From: VGTK01 sp046327915
GTDB taxonomy: Bacteria > Desulfobacterota > Binatia > UBA12015
NCBI GenBank assembly: GCA_046327915.1
Contig: JAXLXO010000016.1
Coordinates: forward strand, 86,747 to 150,746
Length of the DNA: 64,000 bases
Reading direction: 5' to 3'
Position numbers and translations under genes: made by a program. The notes under the pieces are model-generated. The model saw nothing but the letters and a program-made list of their open reading frames with translations. It made no database searches and was not told where the DNA came from. This document shows positions 1 to 6,415 of this stretch, piece after piece (position 1 is the stretch's first letter; every line of letters starts with the position of its first letter).

Positions 1-249
1 CACGTGGCCCGCGAGCGCGGGATCCTGATGCAGGAGCTTCGCGAGGCGGCCGACGTCGGCGTCCTCGTCGCGCGTCAGCGACAGGATCTCGGTCGCGACG
101 CGCGGCGGGAGAGGGAGCTCCATGTCGCCGCGCTCGAGGCGCTCCGCCAGGGCGCCCCGCATGAGCGCGTACGGCTGGACGCCGACGGCCGGTGCTGCGG
201 TGGCGAGTGCTCCGTTCATCAACAGCGTCATCGGCGTCGTCACGCGCAT
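1..249 (-). CDS. HDOD-domain signalling protein, N-terminal 83 residues (cut by window edge)
   Basis: The reading frame opens with an ATG at 249 and stays open to base 1, so only the first 83 residues are visible. Residues 45-83 (LPLPPRVATEILSLTRDEDA, then a segment ending LLHQDPALAGHV) match the start of HDOD domains, which are catalytically dead relatives of HD phosphohydrolases found in bacterial signalling and motility control. The ATG shares one base with the motB stop (TAATG), so the two genes are translationally coupled. A role in chemotaxis or surface signalling fits the neighbours but is inference. The C-terminal partner domain is outside the window. Confidence 0.75.
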   Translation of the reverse strand, partial: MRVTTPMTLLMNGALATAAPAVGVQPYALMRGALAERLERGDMELPLPPRVATEILSLTRDEDADVGRLAKLLHQDPALAGHV

Positions 250-1229
250 TAGTGAGTCTCCGTACGAGTCTCCGTGGGACTGGCGAGTCGCGGATCGAGC
301 GCCGCGGTGCGGTCGGGGATCGCGTCCGGCGGCAGGACCACCGGCGTCCTGCGGACGGGCTCCGCGGCGGTCTGGGGCTCGGGCTCGCCCGTGGGGCGGA
401 TGCGCTCGGCGAGGATCGACAGGCGGCGGTTCTCGTCCGCGAGCGGGTCCTCGGGCTTGAGCGGCTCGCTGTCGGCGTAGGCCATGACGCGCGAGACCTG
501 CTTCGGGCGCAGCCCGTTCCCCTCGAGCACGCGGCGCGCGGCGTCGGCGCGCTCGAAGGACAGCTCCCAGTTGGTCTTGGTCGAGCCCGGCGCGTACGGC
601 CGGGAGTCGGTGTGGCCGCCGACCTGCACGGTATTCGGCATGTCGGCGAGCACGCCGGCGATGTTCTGCAGCAGCTTCACCAGCGGCGGCTTGAGCGCCG
701 CGGACGAGAGATCGAACAGCAGCTGCTGGTTGCCGCCCTTGTCCATCACCTGGATGCTGAGCCCGGCGTCGCGGACCTCGACGATCACCTGGTCCTGCAG
801 CTTCTTGATGGCGTCGTCGCTGCCGGCGGCCTTCTGGATCGCCTTGGTGACCGCCTGCGCCGTGTGCTCGAGCTTCTGCTGCTCCGTCTTGACCTCTTCC
901 TCGATGCGCTGCTGCTTGCGGCGCAGCTCGCCGGTGTTGAGGATCAGGACGTCCTTCTCGACCACGCTGGGCTCGCGCGTGCGCGACGGGTTCTGGTCCA
1001 TGCTCAGGATGGAGCCGCCCGGGAGCACGCCGGGATCGCGGAAGTACTGCGCGATCTGGGAGCGCAGCTTGACGTCCGCCTGCGTGAGCAGCCACAGCAC
1101 CATGAAGAGGGCCATCATGGCGGTGACGAAGTCGGCGTAGGCGACCTTCCACGCGCCACCGTGGTGGGCCGCGTGTCCGCCTTTCTTCTTCTTGATGATG
1201 ACCCGTACGGTCTCGCCGCCCTTCGACAT
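249..1229 (-). CDS. motB: Flagellar motor stator protein MotB
   Basis: This 326-residue protein has the MotB layout. A basic N-terminus is followed by one membrane helix at residues 30-50 containing YADFVTAMMALFMVLWLL. Asp33 in YADF matches the proton-binding aspartate of stators. A charged coiled-coil-like region follows (about 90-140), then a periplasmic OmpA/MotB peptidoglycan-binding domain (about 150-285) with VGGHTDSRPY and NWELSFERADAARRVL. With MotA it forms the ion-driven stator anchored to the cell wall. A Pro-rich tail of about 40 residues follows the domain. It starts one base after the motA stop and overlaps the downstream HDOD gene by one base. Confidence 0.95.
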   Translation of the reverse strand: MSKGGETVRVIIKKKKGGHAAHHGGAWKVAYADFVTAMMALFMVLWLLTQADVKLRSQIAQYFRDPGVLPGGSILSMDQNPSRTREPSVVEKDVLILNTGELRRKQQRIEEEVKTEQQKLEHTAQAVTKAIQKAAGSDDAIKKLQDQVIVEVRDAGLSIQVMDKGGNQQLLFDLSSAALKPPLVKLLQNIAGVLADMPNTVQVGGHTDSRPYAPGSTKTNWELSFERADAARRVLEGNGLRPKQVSRVMAYADSEPLKPEDPLADENRRLSILAERIRPTGEPEPQTAAEPVRRTPVVLPPDAIPDRTAALDPRLASPTETRTETH

Positions 1230-1230
1230 G

Positions 1231-2097
1231 TCAGCCGCCCGCCGCCTTCACCTCTTTGCAGGCGGCATCGGTCTCGTCCGCCGTCGGACGGGTCGCCGAG
1301 AAGATGGCCTTGCGCGCGAACTCGATCGCGACGATCGGGGCAGCGCCGCGCAGGGAGGCGATCACGCCTTCCTTGATGCAGCGCAGGTAGCGCGTGCTGA
1401 CGTTGGTCTGGACCTCGACCGTGGTCGCGATCGGGGCCAGCAGGCCGTACGAGAGAAGGATGCCGAGGAACGTTCCGACGAGCGCCGCGGCGACGTGATG
1501 GCCGATCACCTCGGGGCCGCCGTCGAGATGGCCCATGGTGATGATGATGCCGAGCACCGCGGCGACGATGCCGAGACCCGGCAGCGCGTCACCGGTCGTG
1601 CGGATCAGCCCGATCGGGACGTGGGCTTCCTCGTGGTGCGTGTCGAGCTCGTTGTCGAGCAGCAGGTCGAGCTCCTCGGGCGACGCGGTGCCGTTGACGA
1701 TCTGCTTCAGCGCGTCGCGGAAGAACTCCATCGCGTGGTGGTTGTGCAGGAACGACGGATACTTCGAGAAGATCGAGCTCTTCTCCATGTCGTTGACGTG
1801 CTCGTCGAGTGCCACCGCGCCGTTCTTGCGGATGAACGAGAACACCTCGTACTGGAGCTTGAGCAGGTCGAGGTAGTCCTGGTTGGTCGGCATCTTGCCG
1901 GTGAAGGCGGTCTTGAACGCGCCCATCACCTGGCTGCGGACCTTGCCCGGCGCCGAGACGATGAGCGCGCCGAGAGCCGCGCCGCCGATGACGACCAGCT
2001 CGTTGGGCTGGATGAGGATGGCGAAGTTGCCACCCGCCATGGCGAAGCCGCCCATCACGGAGGCAAAAACGATGATCAGGCCGACGATGGTGAACAT
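1231..2097 (-). CDS. motA: Flagellar motor stator protein MotA
   Basis: This 288-residue membrane protein has the MotA family layout. There are two N-terminal helices (residues 1-22 and 32-50), a long cytoplasmic loop, and two C-terminal helices near 165-225 (GDALPGLGIVAAVLGIIITM and HVAAALVGTFLGILLSYGLL). The loop contains FSFIRKNGAVALDEHV, where the charged Arg and Glu that contact FliG are expected. It pairs with MotB, encoded immediately downstream, as the torque-generating stator. The ATG at 2097 has only a weak ribosome-binding site. I found no -24/-12 promoter match in the 180 bases upstream, unlike the neighbouring genes. Confidence 0.95.
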   Translation of the reverse strand: MFTIVGLIIVFASVMGGFAMAGGNFAILIQPNELVVIGGAALGALIVSAPGKVRSQVMGAFKTAFTGKMPTNQDYLDLLKLQYEVFSFIRKNGAVALDEHVNDMEKSSIFSKYPSFLHNHHAMEFFRDALKQIVNGTASPEELDLLLDNELDTHHEEAHVPIGLIRTTGDALPGLGIVAAVLGIIITMGHLDGGPEVIGHHVAAALVGTFLGILLSYGLLAPIATTVEVQTNVSTRYLRCIKEGVIASLRGAAPIVAIEFARKAIFSATRPTADETDAACKEVKAAGG

Positions 2098-2249
2098 GGT
2101 CGCCCGCTATTCGGCACGCGCCGCGCGGAGGATGAGGAGTTTTCCGCCGCGACGGCGTCTGCAGAAGGATTGACGCGCCGACCCACGAGGGGGCTGCGTC
2201 GGGACGTGCGCTGCGCGCGCCTCAGCGCGCTGCGGAGCGCAGTCGGAAG

Positions 2250-2271
2250 GGCAGGCGCTGGCGCGCCTGCC
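2250..2271 (-). terminator. Hairpin after the small gene at 2277-2513
   Basis: Perfect 9-bp inverted repeat GGCAGGCGC / GCGCCTGCC with a 4-base loop, beginning 6 bases past the stop codon of the minus-strand gene at 2277. The position suggests a GC-rich terminator and supports that small ORF being a real gene. There is no clear U-tract. Confidence 0.5.
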
Positions 2272-2276
2272 GTGAC

Positions 2277-2513
2277 CTAGGCGCTGTACTGCTCGAGGAC
2301 GTGCGCGAGCGGGACGAACGGCGTCGGCGGCGACGGCAGCGCGGGCTCGATCTGGCCCAGCAGGCAGCGCGCGGTGTCGCCCGCGTGCGCCGCGACCGCG
2401 TGCACCAGCGCGCTCCGCCATTCCGGCCCGAACGTCTCGAGCTCGATCGTGCGCGAGACCTCGATGGTCTCGCCCTCGTCGTCGCCCGCGAGCAGAAGGA
2501 TCCTGACCTGCAT
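2277..2513 (-). CDS. Small uncharacterised protein, 78 aa
   Basis: I do not recognise this 78-residue protein. It begins MQVRILLLAGDDEGETIEVS and has no signal peptide or membrane helix. The composition is acidic, with an ordered-looking N-terminal beta-strand pattern. Three things support it as a gene: codon use like its neighbours, a sigma-54-like promoter ending 16 bases upstream of the ATG (2529-2543), and a hairpin just after the stop (2250-2271). No ribosome-binding site is visible, which fits the very short leader that promoter would give. Its place between motA and a flagellar-type transglycosylase suggests a motility role, but this is inference only. Confidence 0.6.
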   Translation of the reverse strand: MQVRILLLAGDDEGETIEVSRTIELETFGPEWRSALVHAVAAHAGDTARCLLGQIEPALPSPPTPFVPLAHVLEQYSA

Positions 2514-2528
2514 GGTGCGCAGGCGAGA

Positions 2529-2543
2529 GCAAAGGCAGTGCCG
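2529..2543 (-). promoter_or_regulatory. Sigma-54-type -24/-12 promoter candidate
   Basis: On the minus strand the sequence reads CGGCAC, five bases, then TTGCT. This keeps the invariant GG-N10-GC spacing of RpoN promoters; the first T of TGGCAC is replaced by C. The predicted start site is near 2517, only about 4 bases before the ATG at 2513. Confidence 0.55.
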
Positions 2544-2669
2544 CGCGATCCCGCGAAAACCCTTGGTTTGACGGGGGCGCGTGCATGGGGTGATCGTGCA
2601 ATTCGAAGAGAGGTCGCAGCGCTTCTTGCACGCGTGCGGCGAATCGCGCGCGCGATGCCTGTGCAGGCC

Positions 2670-3134
2670 TCAACGCGGACCGAATCCGCCGCCGCCGATG
2701 GGGCCGTGCGGACCGATCACCGGGCCCGGAGGTCCGGGCATGCCGCCGCCGTTGGTGAAGACGTACGGGTAGACGTTCGGCTGCGAGTCCGCGTTGCTGT
2801 TCGGAATCGTCGGGTCGGCGAAGTCCTTCTGCGGATCCGCCTTGCCGGTGGACAGCACGACGCGGCCGTCGCTGGTGGTCCACGAGCCGATGTGATCGTT
2901 CGCGAACTTGTCCTGCTCCATCGCGGCGCTGGGCGCGTTCTGCGCCTTCTGCTGCTCCTTCAGGCGCTCGTTCTGCAGCATGTCCTGGATGGTGTCGTCG
3001 CTCACCCCGGCGTCCTTCAGCTGGACGATCTCCTCGGCGGTGAGCGCACGCGCGGCGCTGGCGCCGCACAGCAGGATCGCTGGCAGACTCCACAGCACGA
3101 AGGCTCTCGCGGCTCGCGGCGTCAAGCGTCTCAT
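2670..3134 (-). CDS. Small exported protein with SHOCT-like segment
   Basis: This 154-residue protein starts at the ATG at 3134, which has an AAGGGAG ribosome-binding site six bases upstream; longer in-frame starts lack one. Residues 1-30 form a Sec signal peptide (RRLTPRAARAF, then VLWSLPAILLCGASAARA). The mature N-terminus reads LTAEEIVQLKDAGVSDDTIQ, a short helical motif like those in SHOCT and related domains, then a Gln/Glu-rich stretch. The C-terminal 40 residues are Pro/Gly-rich (GGGMPGPPGPVIGPHGPIGG) and probably disordered. It is likely periplasmic or surface exposed. Function unknown. Confidence 0.7.
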   Translation of the reverse strand: MRRLTPRAARAFVLWSLPAILLCGASAARALTAEEIVQLKDAGVSDDTIQDMLQNERLKEQQKAQNAPSAAMEQDKFANDHIGSWTTSDGRVVLSTGKADPQKDFADPTIPNSNADSQPNVYPYVFTNGGGMPGPPGPVIGPHGPIGGGGFGPR

Positions 3135-3187
3135 GATCGACTCCCTTCGAACGACGCATCGGCTCTCCCGGCCCATGCCTGTAGGGA

Positions 3188-4000
3188 TCAGGCCGTTCGC
3201 ACGGTGGTGTCGCGTCCGGCGTAACGCATCACGCGGTCGACGTAGCGCTGCGTGATGCCGGGCAGGAACGCCCGGATGTTCTCGAAGCGGGTAGGGTCGC
3301 GGTGCAGCTCCGCGGCGCGCTCCTGCGCCCGCGCGACGCGTCCCTCGCCGGCATTGTATGCGGCCACCGCGAAGCGGGTGCGCTCGCCGGTGTCGCGCAC
3401 CGGCATGGTGTGCAGCGAGCCGCCGAGCGTGGTGTCGCGCGTGAAGGCGTCGTTCAGCCAGGCGAGGTGCGCGACGCCCAGGGCGACGTCGTCGTTGCCC
3501 GGCGGGCGTGCGATCTCGCCGTCCCGGATGCGGCGCCGGATGTCCGCCTGCGTCGGGCCGGTCACCTGGAACGTGCCCGAGCTCAGTCCGTCGGATGCCT
3601 GCGCGCCCGGATCGAGGCTCGACTCCGCAACCGCCACGGCGAGCGACACATCGGACGGCACGCCCACGTGCTCCGACGCGCGCGTGATGTCGGCGGCGAG
3701 CGCGCGCTGGCGCGGCGTGGTGAGCCACGCCGCGATCGCGTCCGGGGACTTTCCCGTCGGCGCGGTCTCGTGAGCGGCGATGGGCGTCGCGCTTCGTGCC
3801 GCGGATGCGGCGACGGCGCGCGATGGTCCGTTCAGGCGATCGGCCGCGGTGAGCGGGATGAACGTCGTACGGGCCGCGGACAGCTGGTCCGCGAACGCCG
3901 AGCGGTCGCCGCCGGCGGCGTGCGCCGGCATGGTCGCCGATGCCGGACGCGCCTCGGGCGTGCGTCGCGTCACCTGGACCTGAAAGAGCTGCGGCACCAT
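3188..4000 (-). CDS. Lytic transglycosylase (SLT family), probably flagellar
   Basis: This 270-residue protein has a C-terminal goose-lysozyme-like SLT domain (about residues 100-265). The catalytic glutamate lies in AVAESSLDPGA. The family hallmarks GTFQVTGPTQADI and AVAAYNAGEGRV are present, and YVDRVMRYAG closes the domain. Such enzymes cut peptidoglycan glycan strands. There is no Sec signal peptide. The first 85 residues look disordered and include AFADQLSAAR, which resembles the short F-A-x-x-L segments of proteins exported by the flagellar apparatus. With motA/motB next door, a role in letting the flagellar rod pass the wall is likely but inferred. A sigma-54-like site ends 17 bases upstream of the ATG. 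Confidence 0.85.
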   Translation of the reverse strand: MVPQLFQVQVTRRTPEARPASATMPAHAAGGDRSAFADQLSAARTTFIPLTAADRLNGPSRAVAASAARSATPIAAHETAPTGKSPDAIAAWLTTPRQRALAADITRASEHVGVPSDVSLAVAVAESSLDPGAQASDGLSSGTFQVTGPTQADIRRRIRDGEIARPPGNDDVALGVAHLAWLNDAFTRDTTLGGSLHTMPVRDTGERTRFAVAAYNAGEGRVARAQERAAELHRDPTRFENIRAFLPGITQRYVDRVMRYAGRDTTVRTA

Positions 4001-4016
4001 CCGCGTCGGGTCCTAC

Positions 4017-4031
4017 GCAAGGCCGGTGCCG
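4017..4031 (-). promoter_or_regulatory. Sigma-54-type -24/-12 promoter candidate for the transglycosylase
   Basis: The minus strand reads CGGCAC-N5-TTGCG with correct GG-N10-GC spacing. The predicted transcription start is near 4005, about five bases before the ATG at 4000, so the transcript would be nearly leaderless. Confidence 0.5.
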
Positions 4032-4181
4032 CTGGCGGATCACGGCTCCGCGCGGGCTCCGCGGCACGCCCGGCGCGGCAGGCGGCAGCTTCGTCCCCGG
4101 GCAGTCGGCAGCATCTGCCGCGTCCGTCCCGGAGCCCGCGTCCGCGCGGCCTTTCCCCATCGATTCCGCGTGCAGACCGCG

Positions 4182-4196
4182 TGGCATGGGCGTTGC
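4182..4196 (+). promoter_or_regulatory. Sigma-54-type -24/-12 promoter candidate for the gene at 4211
   Basis: The plus strand reads TGGCAT-N5-TTGCG, one base off the TGGCAC consensus at -24, with correct spacing. The predicted start site is near 4208, three bases before the ATG at 4211. It lies back to back with the site at 4017-4031 in the 210-bp divergent region. Confidence 0.55.
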
Positions 4197-4210
4197 GATG
4201 AATCGCCGGC

Positions 4211-4882
4211 ATGAGCGTTCAACTTCGAGGCATCCATTCCTCGCCCGCGGCGCAGGAGTCGTCGCAGATCGAGCGCGCCCGGTCGCGCGATGGCGAGGGC
4301 CGCAAGAACTTCGCTGCTCTGCTCGAGCAGGAGACGACGGCCACGCCCTCGAGCGTCAATCGCAGGCCGGGGACGCCGTCCACGCCGACGGTGGCGCTCA
4401 CCGACGGCAGCGGGCGCACGCTGCCCACCGGGACGACGACCGACGGTGAGACGGCGCCCAATCTCGCGGCCGAGGGCAACGAGGTCACGTCGACCGGAAC
4501 GCTCAGCGACAACCCGCGCACGTCGGGCATGTACGTCCCGCCCGACTTCTACCACGGCACGTCGTACTCGCCGGTGTTCGACACGCAGGACGCGAACGGC
4601 AACTGGGTGCCCACGCCACGCTTCGAGGGCCAGAAGATCTACAGCTCGTGGCGCGGCAGTCTGCCGCCCGACTACGATCCGAACGCGCGCGTCGCGCACG
4701 ACCCGAACATGAAGAACCAGGCCGCGCACTGGTGGAAGCAGGACGCGAGCGGCAACTGGGTGCGGCGCGAGACCGGCTTCGGCGGCATCCCGCTGAACGA
4801 CGACGGCACGCCGATGTTCACCCCGGACCCGATCGAGTTCCCCGAGTACTTCGTGAGCGACGGGGGGACGAAGAACACGTGA
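4211..4882 (+). CDS. Uncharacterised protein, possible flagellum-exported substrate
   Basis: This 223-residue protein matches no family I know. It has no signal peptide and no membrane helix. Residues 1-100 are low-complexity (Thr/Pro/Ser-rich) after a short segment GEGRKNFAALLEQET, similar to the N-terminal F-A-x-L-L of flagellar hook and rod proteins. The C-terminal half is Trp/Tyr/Asp-rich. It repeats a DANGNWVP / DASGNWVR unit twice (about residues 125 and 178), suggesting a small extracellular beta domain. It is transcribed away from the transglycosylase and has its own sigma-54-like promoter. Export through the flagellar apparatus is a hypothesis. Confidence 0.7.
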   Translation: MSVQLRGIHSSPAAQESSQIERARSRDGEGRKNFAALLEQETTATPSSVNRRPGTPSTPTVALTDGSGRTLPTGTTTDGETAPNLAAEGNEVTSTGTLSDNPRTSGMYVPPDFYHGTSYSPVFDTQDANGNWVPTPRFEGQKIYSSWRGSLPPDYDPNARVAHDPNMKNQAAHWWKQDASGNWVRRETGFGGIPLNDDGTPMFTPDPIEFPEYFVSDGGTKNT

Positions 4883-4899
4883 ACGCTTGACGCCGCGAA

Positions 4900-4927
4900 C
4901 GCCGCCGCGTGCAGGACCGCGGCGGCG
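4900..4927. terminator. Hairpin between convergent genes
   Basis: Perfect 10-bp inverted repeat CGCCGCCGCG / CGCGGCGGCG with an 8-base loop, in the 77-bp gap between the convergent genes ending at 4882 and 4960. It could act as a two-way terminator. There is no U-tract. Confidence 0.45.
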
Positions 4928-4959
4928 CGCGCCGTGTCCGCGTTTCCGGCGCCAGCCGG

Positions 4960-6294
4960 CTAGCGGCCGGCGGGCGAGATCAGCATCACGTCCTCGTGAC
5001 GGACCTCGCGCAGCCGCTTGGCGCGCAGCACGGTCGCGAGCGCGTCCTCCCACGGACGGTCGACCAGCGAGATGGTCACGGTGCCGCCGACCTCCGGCGC
5101 GAACAGCACCTTGTAGCCACCCGCGCTCGCGATCAGCTCGATCACGGTGCGGACGTCGGCTTCGGTGAAGTCGATCGAGATGCGCTTGCTGGCGGCGGCG
5201 TGCGTCGCCTGCGCGGACGGCGCGGTCGCGTCGGGAGTGCGTGCCGGCGCCGGTGCGCGCGTCGGCGCCTCCGTCGGACGGCTCGTGGGCTCGACGGTCG
5301 CGGGTGCGGCCGTCGCCGGCTCCGGCGTCGGCGCGGGCGGCGCCTCGGGGGTGGCGAGTGCCGGCTCGAAGGACGTCGCCATCGGCGTCGCATCCGCTGC
5401 GGGCGCGAGCGCCTCGGCCGGTGTGGCCTCGACGTACGGCGGCGCCGTCGCCTCGATCAGCAGCTCCGGCGTCGGAGCGGGTGTCGGCTCGATCGGCTCG
5501 GGTGACGGGGAGTAGATCGGCTCCATCGTCGGCGCGCTCGTCGAAAGAGGCACCCGCTCGGCGGACGGCTCCGGCGCGGGTGGTGGCGGAGGCGGCGGCG
5601 CCTCGCGGACGGCGGCGGGCTCCGCTGCCGCGGCGGGAACGGGCTCGGGTGGCGGTGGAGACGCTGCCGCGGCCGGCTCCGCAGCGGGCGGCGCGGGTTG
5701 CGCCACACCCGACTCCGCGCCGAACAGGATGCGGCTGCCGGTCCCGTCGGACGACGGAGCGGTCGCCGCGTCGGCCGGCGACAGCCAGGCGACGATGCGA
5801 TCGCCCTGCGTGCGGACGCTGAAGTCCGCGCGCTGCCGGAGGTCGATCACGATGCGCGACTTGTTCTCCGGCGGGCCGTGCTGTCCGGTGCGCACGCGCT
5901 CCACCAGCGCGTCGCCCGCGCCCTCGACGATGCGCGGCAGGGTCGCGCAGGTCGTGTTCGGCACGTCGATCACGAGGCGCCTGTTCTCGAGCAGCGACAC
6001 CTCGGGCTCGACGCTGCCGTCGAGCTGCAGCACCACGCGGGTCGTCGGCGGCGCGCTCTCGATCGAGATCCGGTCGATCCGCGTCGCGGTCTGCGGCGCG
6101 CGCGGTGCGGACGGTGCCGCGGCGGCCGGTGGTGGCGGTACCGCGAGGCTCCCCGGTGCGGACGCTCCTTCGTCGTGCGTCGCCGCCGCGCTGCAGCCGA
6201 ACGTCAGCGCGAGCGCGAGCAGCCCCGCGGCCGCACGCCGGCCCCCGCAACGCCCTTCGGCGTCCGCCCCCGCCATGGCGGGATGCTTTGTCAC
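4960..6294 (-). CDS. AMIN and STN domain protein, PilQ-like but without the secretin channel
   Basis: This 444-residue protein has an N-terminal signal segment ending LLALALTFGCSAAA, probably a lipoprotein signal with an imperfect lipobox. An AMIN domain follows (about 70-170: RIDRISIESAPPTTRVVLQL and RIVIDLRQRADFSVRTQ), then a Pro/Ala/Glu-rich linker of about 190 residues. A secretin N0/STN domain ends the protein (about 370-440: ISIDFTEADVRTVIELIASA and APEVGGTVTISLVDRPWEDA). In type IV pilus secretins this order precedes N1 and the outer-membrane channel, both absent here. It may be a peptidoglycan-binding adaptor or a pilus or flagellar accessory. The start is a GTG at 6294; an ATG at 6276 is equally possible. 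Confidence 0.75.
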   Translation of the reverse strand: MTKHPAMAGADAEGRCGGRRAAAGLLALALTFGCSAAATHDEGASAPGSLAVPPPPAAAAPSAPRAPQTATRIDRISIESAPPTTRVVLQLDGSVEPEVSLLENRRLVIDVPNTTCATLPRIVEGAGDALVERVRTGQHGPPENKSRIVIDLRQRADFSVRTQGDRIVAWLSPADAATAPSSDGTGSRILFGAESGVAQPAPPAAEPAAAASPPPPEPVPAAAAEPAAVREAPPPPPPPAPEPSAERVPLSTSAPTMEPIYSPSPEPIEPTPAPTPELLIEATAPPYVEATPAEALAPAADATPMATSFEPALATPEAPPAPTPEPATAAPATVEPTSRPTEAPTRAPAPARTPDATAPSAQATHAAASKRISIDFTEADVRTVIELIASAGGYKVLFAPEVGGTVTISLVDRPWEDALATVLRAKRLREVRHEDVMLISPAGR

Positions 6295-6415
6295 AGGAAG
6301 GGCGGCGGTTCCAGCACGCGCGCACGCTTGACGGGATCGACCGGGGCGCGAGCGCGGCGCAGCCGCCCCGGCGAAGCGCCGACCGTCGCAGCCGGCGCGG
6401 GGTTGACGGGGCCGG

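Noticed and set aside
2107..2276. Open frames between motA and the small gene
   Set aside because: No ribosome-binding site, Arg-rich composition, and occupied by the terminator hairpin at 2250-2271.
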